42,382 nt of DNA from Pseudomonadota bacterium (lineage in GTDB: Bacteria; Myxococcota_A; Polyangia; Fen-1088), in NCBI GenBank assembly GCA_017881245.1, contig JADGRC010000378.1:1-42382 (forward strand), given 5' to 3'. The notes beneath the pieces were generated by a model. It was not told the origin of the DNA. It saw only the letters and a list, made by a program, of their open reading frames with translations, and did no database searches. The first letter of the stretch is position 1, and the number at the start of each line of letters is the position of its first letter. Position numbers and translations under genes: made by a program. This document shows, piece by piece, positions 25,064-33,195 of this stretch.

Positions 25064-25933
25064 TCACCCCATCGGAAGGTCGCCCGAAGACCGATTCTCG
25101 AGAAAGGCCTGGTCTATCTCGCGGAGATCGGTCTCCGTCAGGCGGAGGTGCAGCGCCCCGGCGTTCTCCTCGACGTGTTCCGGAAGCGCCGCCTTCGGAA
25201 TCGCGAACAGCGGCGCCTCACGCACCAGGAACGCGAGCGCCACCTGGCGGGGGGTCGTGCGGCCGCCGTGACGAGCGGCGATAGTCCCGAGCACGCGTCC
25301 GGCGGCGGTCGCGGGCCCCGGGAAGGTCTCGGTTCCAAACGGGCTATAGCCACAAAGCGCGATCTTATGCTGCCGACAGTAGGGCAGGAGCGCCCGCTCG
25401 ACGTAGCGTTCGCGCAAATGATAGAGGACCTGATTGCAGGCCAGCGGATGGCGGCGCAAAAGAGAGCGCGCCTCGTCCATATCCGCCACGTCGAAGTTCG
25501 AGACACCCAACGCTCGTATCCTTCCGGCGTCAACCAGATCCTCGAGTGCGCGCATCGTTTCGCCGAGCGGATGCCGGCCCCGCCAGTGCAGCAGGTAGAC
25601 GTCCAGATACGGGGTACGAAGGCGGCGCAGACTGGCCTCGCACGCGGCGATGGTTCCGTCGTAGGTGCCGTTCTGTGGCAACACCTTGCTGACGATGAAC
25701 AGGCCCTCGCGCGGCCAGCCCGCGATCGCCTCGGCAATGACCTCCTCCGCCGCCCCATTGCCGTACATCTCGGCGGTATCGATGTGGGTCAATCCGAGCT
25801 CAATCCCCCGGCGCAGAGCCGCGATTTCGACCGCTCGCAAACCCCGAGCGCCCATCTTCCACGTGCCCTGTCCGATGATCGGAACGCGCGTGGTTAGGTG
25901 TCCAAAAGACCTGTGCGTCGCCGCATCCGACAC
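25064..25933 (-). CDS. Aldo/keto reductase
   Basis: The 289-residue NADPH-dependent oxidoreductase has the catalytic tetrad: D52 and Y57 in I-D-T-A-E-M-Y-G, K83 in I-V-S-K-V-L-P, and H116 in L-L-H-W-R-G. The C-terminal N-x-S-cofactor region is present. The substrate cannot be told. The start is GTG 25933; a TATCCT hexamer lies 6 nt upstream and no Shine-Dalgarno is seen. It ends 7 nt from the convergent kinase stop. Confidence 0.9.
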   Translation of the reverse strand: MSDAATHRSFGHLTTRVPIIGQGTWKMGARGLRAVEIAALRRGIELGLTHIDTAEMYGNGAAEEVIAEAIAGWPREGLFIVSKVLPQNGTYDGTIAACEASLRRLRTPYLDVYLLHWRGRHPLGETMRALEDLVDAGRIRALGVSNFDVADMDEARSLLRRHPLACNQVLYHLRERYVERALLPYCRQHKIALCGYSPFGTETFPGPATAAGRVLGTIAARHGGRTTPRQVALAFLVREAPLFAIPKAALPEHVEENAGALHLRLTETDLREIDQAFLENRSSGDLPMG

Positions 25934-25939
25934 ACAGTT

Positions 25940-25945
25940 AGGATA
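25940..25945 (-). promoter_or_regulatory. candidate -10 element, leaderless start of the aldo/keto reductase gene
   Basis: TATCCT on the minus strand, 6 nt before GTG 25933. It fits the TANNNT spacing known from leaderless genes. Confidence 0.4.
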
Positions 25946-25973
25946 GGAACGGTCCGAGGCGGGCGCAAGGCGC

Positions 25974-25979
25974 TAAGAT
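25974..25979 (+). promoter_or_regulatory. candidate -10 element, leaderless start of the aldehyde dehydrogenase gene
   Basis: TAAGAT, 7 nt before ATG 25987. No Shine-Dalgarno fits in the gap. Confidence 0.4.
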
Positions 25980-25986
25980 TGCTGGC

Positions 25987-27345
25987 ATGGCGATTGTCAG
26001 CATGAATCCGGCCACCGGGGAAACGCTCCGGGTGTTTTCGCCCAGTAGCTGGCAGGTGGTCGACCGACAGTTGGCCAAGGCGGCACTGGCATTCGACGGG
26101 TGGCGGGCGTGGAGTATGGCCGATCGCGCCGGGGTGTTGCGCAACGCCGCCGAGATCTTTGACTCCGAGAAACAGGCGCTCGGCGCGTTGGCGACCCGCG
26201 AAATGGGCAAGATCATTGGCGCGGCCCGTGACGAGATCGCCAAGTGCGCGGCGGGATGCCGATTTTACGCCGACCACGCCGCGCGCCTGTTGGCACCAGA
26301 CGTGGTCGACGGCCCGGACCAAATCGTCACCTACGAACCCTTGGGAACGGTGTTGGCGATCATGCCTTGGAATTTTCCGTTCTGGCAAACGGTTCGTTTC
26401 GCCGCCCCGGCGCTCGTGGCCGGGAACATCGGCGTGTTGAAACATTCGTCCAACGTTCCGCAGTGCGCGCTGGCCCTCGAGGACGTCTTTCGTCGCGCTG
26501 GCGCGCCTGACGGCGTTTTTCAGTCGCTGCTCGTCGGCTCTGACATGGTCGATCAGGTGATCGCCGACGATCGCGTCGCGGCAGTCACGCTGACCGGCAG
26601 TGAGGCCGCCGGACGGTCCGTGGCCGCCACCGCGGGGCGCCATTTGAAAAAATCCGTCCTCGAACTGGGAGGCAGCGATCCGTTCGTGGTGTTGGCCAGC
26701 GCCGACATCGAACGAGCGGCCGCCACCGCCGTCAAGGCCCGCGTCGTCAACAACGGCCAGTCCTGCATCGCGGCCAAGCGGTTCATCGTCGTCGACGCCG
26801 TGTACGAACGATTTGAACGGGCATTCGTCGAACGCATGCGCGCGCTCCGGGTCGGCGATCCGATGGACGAAGGTACGGACGTTGGCCCACTGGCGACGCA
26901 CGCAATTCGCGCCGATCTGGCAAAACAAGTGGCGGACTCGATCGCGGCCGGCGCGCGAGCGCTCCTCGGCGGACAGGTGGGAGATGGCCTTTTCTACCCG
27001 CCGACGGTCCTCGTGGACGTGCCGGCGCGTGCTCCCGCCGCGTGTCAGGAGCTATTTGGCCCGGTCGCAGCACTTTTCCGCGTGGCCGATCAGGACGCGG
27101 CGCTGGCGCTGGCCAACGACACCCCGTTTGGCCTCGGCGCCAGCGTCTGGACCAGTGACCCAGCCGAGGCACGACGCTTCGCCGCCGCTATCAACGTGGG
27201 AAGCGTGTTCGTGAACGACATGGTCGCGTCGGATCCGCGGTTTCCGTTTGGTGGCGTCAAGCGATCGGGCTACGGCCGAGAGCTCGGCATGCACGGTCTA
27301 CGCGAATTCGTCAACGTGAAGACCATCCGCATGACGTTCGGCTGA
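25987..27345 (+). CDS. NAD(P)-dependent succinate-semialdehyde-type dehydrogenase
   Basis: The 452-residue aldehyde dehydrogenase has the catalytic Glu E226 in L-E-L-G-G-S-D-P-F and Cys C260 in N-N-G-Q-S-C-I-A-A-K-R. The motif N-x-G-Q-S-C-I-A-A-K-R-F-I-V is common in succinate-semialdehyde dehydrogenases (GabD/Sad). W-N-F-P-F-W (128-133) and the C-terminal F-G-G-V-K-R-S-G-Y-G-R-E motif are also present. It would oxidise succinate semialdehyde or a similar aldehyde to the acid. The divergent aldo/keto reductase could act on related aldehydes, an inference. Confidence 0.9.
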   Translation: MAIVSMNPATGETLRVFSPSSWQVVDRQLAKAALAFDGWRAWSMADRAGVLRNAAEIFDSEKQALGALATREMGKIIGAARDEIAKCAAGCRFYADHAARLLAPDVVDGPDQIVTYEPLGTVLAIMPWNFPFWQTVRFAAPALVAGNIGVLKHSSNVPQCALALEDVFRRAGAPDGVFQSLLVGSDMVDQVIADDRVAAVTLTGSEAAGRSVAATAGRHLKKSVLELGGSDPFVVLASADIERAAATAVKARVVNNGQSCIAAKRFIVVDAVYERFERAFVERMRALRVGDPMDEGTDVGPLATHAIRADLAKQVADSIAAGARALLGGQVGDGLFYPPTVLVDVPARAPAACQELFGPVAALFRVADQDAALALANDTPFGLGASVWTSDPAEARRFAAAINVGSVFVNDMVASDPRFPFGGVKRSGYGRELGMHGLREFVNVKTIRMTFG

Positions 27346-27369
27346 CGGCGACCGCTCGACACCAGCCGA

Positions 27370-27399
27370 TTGCGGCGACGCTTCCGACCTCTCTATAGT
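27370..27399 (+). promoter_or_regulatory. candidate sigma-70 promoter of the M1 aminopeptidase gene
   Basis: TTGCGG (27370-27375), 18 nt, TATAGT (27394-27399). A leader of about 27 nt would contain a GAGG at 27424-27427. Confidence 0.5.
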
Positions 27400-27433
27400 A
27401 CGCGGGACTCAACCCCGAACTCGCGAGGCCAAC

Positions 27434-30061
27434 TTGACCCTGGGAAAGAATTTTCGCCTGTCGTCCACTGTACGGCCGCGTTCGTACCGCGCCGAACTGA
27501 GCATCGATCTGAGGCAAGATCGCTTCGAAGGTACGATGGAAATCGCCGCCGTCGTCGCGACATCCACACCGCGCGTCCACCTGCACGCCGTGGGGCTCGC
27601 GGTCCGGACGGCGGAAATCGTCGTGCAAGGGGCCTCCGGCGCGACCTCCCAGGTGGCGCGCTCGATCGTCCCCGACGCCGAGAGCGAAACCATCGCGTTG
27701 GAATTCGCGGAGCCCTTGCACGCGGGAGAAATCGTCCTGCGATTGGCGTGGAGCGGGTCCTTCAACCCGGGTCTTCGCGGGCTGTACCGCGCCGGGTCCA
27801 TCGCGGTGACGCAGTTCGAAGCCGCGGACGCACGTAGGGTATTCCCCTGCTTCGACGAACCGGCCTTCAAGGCGACGTGGGAATTGACCCTGCGCGACGT
27901 GCCTCCTGGCGTCGTGACACTATCCAACGGCGCCGTCGTCGAAGACCAAGCTGACCACGAGGCGGGCGACGGTCGCAGACGAATTCGATTCGCGCGGACG
28001 CCCGTGCTGTCTTCGTACTTGGTGGCCGTCGTCGTGGGCGATCTGGTCGAAAGTCCGACCATCTCAGTGCGCGGTATTCCGATCCGAACCTGGTCCGTGC
28101 CGGCCAAGCGCGCTCTGACGTCGTTCGCGCAGGATGCTGCCGCGGCGGTGCTGCCCTTGTTGGAAGACTACTTCGGGCACCCGTACCCATTCGGCAAGCT
28201 CGACCAGCTGGGCATCCCGGACTTCGAGGCGGGCGCGATGGAAAACGCCGGTTGCATCACGTTCCGGGAAGTCGCGTTGCTGTTGGATCCGACGACGGCA
28301 CCCATCTCGATGCAAAAACGCGTCGCCGAGGTGATCACGCATGAGTTGGCTCACCAGTGGTTCGGCAATTTGGTCACGATGGTTTGGTGGGACGACCTGT
28401 GGCTGAACGAAGCATTCGCGACCTGGATGGCGTTCAAGATCGTCGATCTTTGGCGACCGGAATGGCGGATCTGGATGGACTTCGAGGGCGGCAAGGCATC
28501 CGCGATGGCGCTCGACGCCTTGCAGTCCGCGCACCCAATTCGAGCCGAGATTCACAATGCCGAGGAAGCCGGCGAGTCCTTCGACGCAATCACCTACGAA
28601 AAAGGTGGCGCCGTGTTGCGGATGATTGAGGGCTATCTCGGCGAGAGTCGATTTCGCGACGGAATTCGGCTCTATATGCGCAAGCACCAGGGCGGTAACG
28701 CCACCGCGGACGATCTCTGGGGCGCGCTCGGCGAGTCGTCGAACGAACCGATCCTCGCGCTGGCGAACGGTTGGATCCGCCAGATGGGTTACCCGGTGGT
28801 GAAAGTGTCAGTGACCGCGAGTCCGGACGATCGTCATCACCTGTCGCTCGAGCAGCGGCGTTTTTTTTCCGATCCGGAGGCGCGCGAATCCGGGCCCCCC
28901 ACGCGTTGGATGATTCCCATGGTCATCCGTTTTCGCGACGACGAGGGCGTCAAAGAGCAGCGTGTTCTGCTCGATCAGCCGCGGGCCGTGATTCCGCTCC
29001 TGGCCCAAGGCCAACCCCGCTGGTGTGTGGCCAACGCCGAGGCCGCGGGATTTTATCGCTGCCAACACGACGAACGCCTCCTTGGGCAACTCGGCACGAG
29101 CGCCGCCGAATTGGCACCGGCCGCGAGGCTCGCGCTGCTGTCGGACGAGTGGGCCCTCGTGCGCGCCGGCGCCGCCCCGACTGGAGGGTTTCTGGATCTG
29201 GTCACGGGAATGACGGACGAACGTGATCATTTTGTGCTCGACGAAATGGCCGGACGCCTGTCGGCGATCGATTACCGCCACATTCAAGACACCGATCGGC
29301 CCGCGTTTCGGGCCGTGATCGGCAACCTGTTCGGCAAAGCGGCCTTGAGTCTGGGCTGGCCCACGGTATCGAGCGCGTCGGAATCGGATGACACCCGCCT
29401 GCGCAGGGCCGCCGTGCTGCGTGCGATCGTCGGGCTGGCGCGGGTTCCCGCGTTCGTTGCCGAGGCCGAGCGACAGTACACGACCAGCGTGGCGCTGCCC
29501 CATCCCGGCGCGGCGGCGGCATCGTCGCTTCTTGATCCGAACTTGCTTGATATTGTCGTGACGGCCGCGGCGCGCGGCGCCGATGCCGCGCGATTCGACG
29601 ACATGTCCCGGCGCGCGACGACCGAGGTCGACCCCGCCTCGAAGCGACGCTTCCTTCACGCGTTGGCCCGTGTCGAGAATCCGACGCTGATAGCCCGGGC
29701 CGTCGAGACGGCCATGACCAACGTCGTGCCGATGCAGGACTTCGTGTCCTATCTGTCCGTTTTGCTGGGAAACCCCGCCACCCGCGACGGCGCTTGGCGA
29801 CTCATCCGCGATCGCTGGACCGACGTATTTGCCAAAGCCGATTCACCGATGCTGCTCCGGCGCCTGGTGGAGGCGCTTTCAAGCCTTCCGGAGCGGCGCC
29901 ATTTGGTTGAGGTGGAGCGCTTCGTCGCCGACCACCCGATCGAGTCCGCGAAGCAAGCCATTGCGCAGACGTTGGAACGCATGCGCACCGATGTCGTGCT
30001 TCGAGAAAGACTGATTCCCCAAGTCGCTTTGTGGCTGCAACACCGAGCACCCCACCGCTGA
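27434..30061 (+). CDS. M1-family zinc aminopeptidase
   Basis: The 875-residue protease releases N-terminal residues. It has the exopeptidase motif G-A-M-E-N-A-G and the zinc site H-E-L-A-H (303-307) with E326 in N-E-A-F-A, spaced as HExxH-x18-E. The N-terminal beta domain (1-200) and a long C-terminal helical ERAP1-like region are present, so the length is that of PSA/aminopeptidase N relatives of eukaryotic type. No signal peptide is seen, so it is cytoplasmic. The start is TTG 27434, supported by family N-terminal sequence and a GAGG 6 nt upstream; the next Met (27536) would cut the N-domain. Confidence 0.92.
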   Translation: MTLGKNFRLSSTVRPRSYRAELSIDLRQDRFEGTMEIAAVVATSTPRVHLHAVGLAVRTAEIVVQGASGATSQVARSIVPDAESETIALEFAEPLHAGEIVLRLAWSGSFNPGLRGLYRAGSIAVTQFEAADARRVFPCFDEPAFKATWELTLRDVPPGVVTLSNGAVVEDQADHEAGDGRRRIRFARTPVLSSYLVAVVVGDLVESPTISVRGIPIRTWSVPAKRALTSFAQDAAAAVLPLLEDYFGHPYPFGKLDQLGIPDFEAGAMENAGCITFREVALLLDPTTAPISMQKRVAEVITHELAHQWFGNLVTMVWWDDLWLNEAFATWMAFKIVDLWRPEWRIWMDFEGGKASAMALDALQSAHPIRAEIHNAEEAGESFDAITYEKGGAVLRMIEGYLGESRFRDGIRLYMRKHQGGNATADDLWGALGESSNEPILALANGWIRQMGYPVVKVSVTASPDDRHHLSLEQRRFFSDPEARESGPPTRWMIPMVIRFRDDEGVKEQRVLLDQPRAVIPLLAQGQPRWCVANAEAAGFYRCQHDERLLGQLGTSAAELAPAARLALLSDEWALVRAGAAPTGGFLDLVTGMTDERDHFVLDEMAGRLSAIDYRHIQDTDRPAFRAVIGNLFGKAALSLGWPTVSSASESDDTRLRRAAVLRAIVGLARVPAFVAEAERQYTTSVALPHPGAAAASSLLDPNLLDIVVTAAARGADAARFDDMSRRATTEVDPASKRRFLHALARVENPTLIARAVETAMTNVVPMQDFVSYLSVLLGNPATRDGAWRLIRDRWTDVFAKADSPMLLRRLVEALSSLPERRHLVEVERFVADHPIESAKQAIAQTLERMRTDVVLRERLIPQVALWLQHRAPHR

Positions 30062-30153
30062 TTCCGTCCTGCCACTCACTTTCTTCCGCCCTGATCCCTT
30101 GACAGGTCGCCCGGCCAGGGGCGAGTCTTCCGGCCGGCTCGCCAGCGCGATTC

Positions 30154-31128
30154 ATGAGCGAAACCCCCCAAGCCGGCCCCGCCCCTCGGCCCACCCCACA
30201 GTCGGAGCGCCGGACCGTTTCGCGCTCGGCGGGCCTTCTTATTGGCGCCGCCACAGCCTTCATCGTTTTCGTGACCGGTTCCGCCCTGTGGCCGGCCCGT
30301 GCGCCATCACCCGCTATCGCCCTGGCCCCGCCGCCGGCACTTACACCCCCAGCAATTTCGCCGACTGCTCCACCACCGCCGGTTCCCGCCGCGCCCCCAG
30401 GTTCAAGAACGACGGTCGACACCGCGTCGGATGAGGACGCCGTGACCGCGACGGCGGGCGCAACCGATGCGAAGGCCGCTCTGCCGCGAGTGGACGGAAG
30501 CCGAATGACCACCGAACCGAACGCCGCGGATGCAAACGACGCCACCCAAGACGCCAAGTCATCGTCCGATCGAACTTCCGGAAAGAAGCATCGAAAGGAC
30601 GAAGCGGCGGGCGGGAACCCTCTATCGGGGGGCGCCAATCCCGACGCTGCGGCGTCCCACGGCGATGCCAGCGACCGGGCAAAGTCAGAGAACGCACCCC
30701 TGCCGCCGTCCGATGGGACCGCGCCCCTGACGGCGACCGATCCTGGCAAGGAAGCCAGCGCCGACTGCGCCCTTCCCGAAAAGGATATCGCGCGGGGGGC
30801 TTGGCGCCGCAACTGGCCGGCGATTTGTCCTTTGGCCCCATCGGGCAAGGCATTCATTCTGATCCCGCTCAAGGGCTCGGCGGATGGGGAAACTCACGCT
30901 CTGCACCGACGTCCCACCCGAGAAGCGCGGATTACGCTGCCCACCGGTTGCGAATCGTTATTGACCATGAAGCAGTACAAGGTGCGTCGCCTGGGATTCA
31001 AGGAGCTGAGAGTCAACGCCACCGAGGAGGGCAGAACGAAGCTGCGAATCAAAATGCAGCCAGGCGCGGGCGATCCAGTGTTCGAGATCAGGGATGGCTA
31101 CGCCAAGGTCACGGTCGCGACCCCCTAG
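30154..31128 (+). CDS. Single-span membrane protein with a conserved-looking C-terminal domain
   Basis: The 324-residue protein has a Pro-rich N-terminus and one transmembrane segment (about 26-45, G-L-L-I-G-A-A-T-A-F-I-V-F-V). A long disordered linker rich in Pro, Ala, Thr, Asp and Lys follows (about 50-210). A compact C-terminal part (about 213-324) has two Cys (C-A-L-P and C-P-L-A) and a third in T-G-C-E-S-L. I do not recognise this domain. The architecture suggests an inner-membrane protein reaching into the periplasm. A TTGACA at 30099-30104 has no convincing -10. Confidence 0.65.
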   Translation: MSETPQAGPAPRPTPQSERRTVSRSAGLLIGAATAFIVFVTGSALWPARAPSPAIALAPPPALTPPAISPTAPPPPVPAAPPGSRTTVDTASDEDAVTATAGATDAKAALPRVDGSRMTTEPNAADANDATQDAKSSSDRTSGKKHRKDEAAGGNPLSGGANPDAAASHGDASDRAKSENAPLPPSDGTAPLTATDPGKEASADCALPEKDIARGAWRRNWPAICPLAPSGKAFILIPLKGSADGETHALHRRPTREARITLPTGCESLLTMKQYKVRRLGFKELRVNATEEGRTKLRIKMQPGAGDPVFEIRDGYAKVTVATP

Positions 31129-31227
31129 CTGCGAGGACAACTCGCGGGAACGACCTCCCCCAACCTCCCCCCCTGGCCCTACCTTCACCACCTGATGCCC
31201 ACCTCGGCCGTGAATGTCGGGAAGTGG

Positions 31228-31256
31228 TTGCTCTTTTGGACTAGGGCGATGATAAT
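31228..31256 (+). promoter_or_regulatory. candidate sigma-70 promoter of the W-x-D-P-F protein gene
   Basis: TTGCTC (31228-31233), 17 nt, GATAAT (31251-31256). The start codon at 31296 has a GAGG Shine-Dalgarno 7 nt upstream. Confidence 0.5.
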
Positions 31257-31295
31257 TGCTGGACTTCCCACCCCCCAGCCGGTTGAGGTCATGCG

Positions 31296-32396
31296 ATGCG
31301 GTCGATTTTCCGTCTGTCATCCGCCCTAGTTCTTTTCCTGATTTGGGCCATGCCGGCATTGGCAGCGCCTAAATCCAAACCCACCGCCCCGTCCGACGGA
31401 GGCAAGAAGTCCGGAAAGGAAATTTCCACGGACGATCATGCCCTCGACAAGCAAATGGACTGGGAAACCAAGCTGCTTGGTCCCAACACTCAAAAAAAGA
31501 TCGATCTGGCGAAGATCCAAAAATTGCAGGCCGATGAGATGGCCCGCCGCGAGAAGCAGGAGAGGATCGATCAGGCTGAAAAAGACCATAGGGAGCGGGA
31601 AGCCGCCGCTGCCGCCGCGGCCCAGCGGAACGTGAAGGCGCCTAGCAGCAGGGAGCTTCCAGCAATACCGGAGGCACCGCCGCCCGCCAAGCCGGTGGAG
31701 AAACATGACGACGCCTTCGTAGACAAGTTGCTGACCGGGAAGGGCGAGAAGCGGAAGGTTTCCGTCTCGAACGATGAAGTGGATCAGCTCCTGAACAAGG
31801 CCAAACAGGAAAAGCCAGCCCCCGGCGTCAGCAAGGGCCGAGGGCGGGGCGGCGACACCGTCGACCAGTTGCTGGCCACGGCCGACAAGCAAGCACCGAT
31901 CAAGACGACGGTACACAAGCCCGTCGAGGCCAACGAACCTGTGAGCGCGGAGGCCGCCGCCCGCGAAGCGACCCTGAAAGCGATCGCGGCTGCAGCCAGA
32001 GCGCAAGAGGAGAAAACCCGCAACAAGCGTCCGGCGATTCCGGATGCGGCGATGCTCCGGGCCCAGGCCGGGGCGCGGAATCAGGTGGAAAGTGCGAAAC
32101 CAACAGCCTCTCGGGCCGCTTGGACGGACCCGTTCGCTTCGGATGCGGGTATCGGAACTCGGAGCAAGAGCACAGCGACGGTACCGCAGGCACCGGCGCG
32201 GATTCTGCCAGCGGCCGCCGGTAGACACTCTCCTGGCGCACGACCGGCCGGCAATTCGCGCCCCGCCGCTGGAGATGGATGGCAGGATCCATTCGATTCG
32301 GGAGGCGGCGCGAAGCCCCGAACGGCTCCCGCGAAGGGAGCCCCCGCCGCGAGGCCGGGCAAGCACCCCCCGAATTGGAAGGATCCATTCGCGTAG
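31296..32396 (+). CDS. Secreted low-complexity protein with repeated W-x-D-P-F and V-D-x-L-L motifs
   Basis: The 366-residue protein has a good signal peptide (residues 1-23, cut after A-L-A-A). The rest is Lys/Ala/Glu-rich, with a coiled-coil-like helix at about 60-110. Two short motifs are each present three times. V-D-x-L-L occurs at 142-146, 162-166 and 189-193. W-x-D-P-F occurs at W276, W329 and W361, the last at the very C-terminus (W-K-D-P-F-A). I know no family with this pattern. Repeated short motifs in a disordered chain usually bind a multivalent partner, here in the periplasm. It follows the single-span membrane protein gene in the same direction. Confidence 0.7.
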   Translation: MRSIFRLSSALVLFLIWAMPALAAPKSKPTAPSDGGKKSGKEISTDDHALDKQMDWETKLLGPNTQKKIDLAKIQKLQADEMARREKQERIDQAEKDHREREAAAAAAAQRNVKAPSSRELPAIPEAPPPAKPVEKHDDAFVDKLLTGKGEKRKVSVSNDEVDQLLNKAKQEKPAPGVSKGRGRGGDTVDQLLATADKQAPIKTTVHKPVEANEPVSAEAAAREATLKAIAAAARAQEEKTRNKRPAIPDAAMLRAQAGARNQVESAKPTASRAAWTDPFASDAGIGTRSKSTATVPQAPARILPAAAGRHSPGARPAGNSRPAAGDGWQDPFDSGGGAKPRTAPAKGAPAARPGKHPPNWKDPFA

Positions 32397-32415
32397 TGCG
32401 GCTGCGCCGCCGCAA

Positions 32416-32433
32416 GGGGCCTGGGAAGGCCCC
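32416..32433 (+). terminator. hairpin downstream of the W-x-D-P-F gene
   Basis: GGGGCCT, a 4-nt loop, AGGCCCC form a perfect 7-bp stem 20 nt after the stop codon. No U-run follows, so intrinsic termination is uncertain; it could be a 3' stabiliser. Confidence 0.4.
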
Positions 32434-32482
32434 CTGCGTGACCCCCCCACGGAGTTGCTCGACGGCGAGCCCAGCCCGGGGT

Positions 32483-32508
32483 CCTCACGCGATTCCTATC
32501 GCGTGGGG
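32483..32508. other. 11-bp hairpin with TCCT loop
   Basis: CACGCGAT-TCCT-ATCGCGTG is a perfect 8-bp stem, extended by one G-T and two C-G pairs to 11 bp. It sits 87 nt after the W-x-D-P-F stop, with complementary-looking flanks, so it could be part of a longer RNA structure. Confidence 0.5.
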
Positions 32509-32628
32509 TGGAGCGAAGCTGGACCTCCCCGTGCTTGGATTCGCTACTCATCTCGCCGGAGATGAAGACTTAGCATTCCGTCAGCGTTTCGATGAGAGGG
32601 GAGCGTTGATCTGGTGGCCGCCTACCGG

Positions 32629-32649
32629 ATGTGGGGCGAACTGCCACAT
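32629..32649. promoter_or_regulatory. candidate upstream activator site (ATGTGG-N9-CCACAT)
   Basis: A 6-bp inverted repeat spanning 21 bp, 113-134 bp upstream of the sigma-54-like promoter, with a further GCCACAT half at 32673-32679. Enhancer-binding proteins usually bind dyads at this distance. Confidence 0.35.
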
Positions 32650-32762
32650 GGTTACGTCCTGCTTGCAATCCCGCCACATTTCCGAAACCGATCGGGAATG
32701 AGCCACCGCCGGAAGGCCCGGAAAATTGGGTTTTTGCCCTCGCTGGATTCAGCACCCCCTGG

Positions 32763-32778
32763 TGGCACGTGACCTGCA
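32763..32778 (+). promoter_or_regulatory. sigma-54 (-24/-12) promoter candidate
   Basis: TGGCACGTGACCTGCA fits the consensus TGGCACG-N4-TTGCW with one change (C for the first T of TTGC). The GG and GC pairs are 10 nt apart as required. Transcription would start near 32789, 42 nt before the small-protein ATG. Sigma-54 promoters need an ATP-dependent activator. Confidence 0.65.
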
Positions 32779-32830
32779 CAGTCCGCTCGGCACGGATCAC
32801 TAAAGGTCCGTACCAAAACAGGAGATACCC

Positions 32831-33007
32831 ATGAACCTCACTCGCGTCATCTTCCTCGCCCTCGCCGTAGTTCTGCCGACCTCTTGGACCGTTGCGCACG
32901 CAGAAGAGGGCGCGCCGGCCGGCGAGGCCAAGAAGGAGAAGAAGGCCAAGAAGGCCAAGAAGGCCGATGCTCCCGCCGAGGGCGCCGCCAAGGAAGACAA
33001 GAAGTAG
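32831..33007 (+). CDS. Small secreted Lys/Ala-rich protein
   Basis: The 58-residue protein starts M-N-L-T-R-V-I-F-L-A-L-A-V-V-L and has a signal peptide with a likely cut after A-H-A (residue 24). The mature part is about 34 residues and consists nearly only of Lys, Ala, Glu, Gly, Asp and Pro (K-K-E-K-K-A-K-K-A-K-K-A-D). No family is recognised. An AGGAG Shine-Dalgarno lies 7 nt before ATG 32831. The gene has its own sigma-54-like promoter and a good terminator, which makes a real gene likely. Repeats of A-A-G codons make it low-complexity. Function unknown. Confidence 0.75.
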   Translation: MNLTRVIFLALAVVLPTSWTVAHAEEGAPAGEAKKEKKAKKAKKADAPAEGAAKEDKK

Positions 33008-33043
33008 TTCCTTCCTTCCAAGACTTACTGGAAGTTCCAAAGA

Positions 33044-33082
33044 CCCCGGGTCGGTTATCCGACTCGGGGTTTTCCATTTTTT
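33044..33082 (+). terminator. Rho-independent terminator after the small secreted protein gene
   Basis: CCCCG-g-GTCGG, loop TTAT, CCGAC-t-CGGGG form a 10-bp stem with one mismatch, followed by TTTT, CCA and TTTTTT. It is 36 nt after the stop codon. This is the clearest intrinsic terminator in the window. Confidence 0.88.
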
Positions 33083-33195
33083 CTCGTCTTGGATTCACGG
33101 CGCGGTCGGTGTGCTGAGCGGCACGGGAGACAGACGAGCCATGATCGTCAGCCGTGAGTTGCCCGCGAGCCCCGTTTCGCGCAAGCTATCCGCCG

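Larger units (their letters stand above)
32397..32830. other. 434-bp intergenic region with hairpins and a sigma-54-like promoter
   Basis: No gene of normal quality is seen between the W-x-D-P-F protein and the small secreted protein. The stretch holds two strong hairpins (32416-32433 and 32483-32508), a dyad (32629-32649) and the sigma-54-like promoter (32763-32778). It may encode a structured RNA. Confidence 0.5.

Noticed and set aside
30099-30104. TTGACA as -35 of the gene at 30154
   Set aside because: No acceptable -10 is found 15-18 nt downstream.
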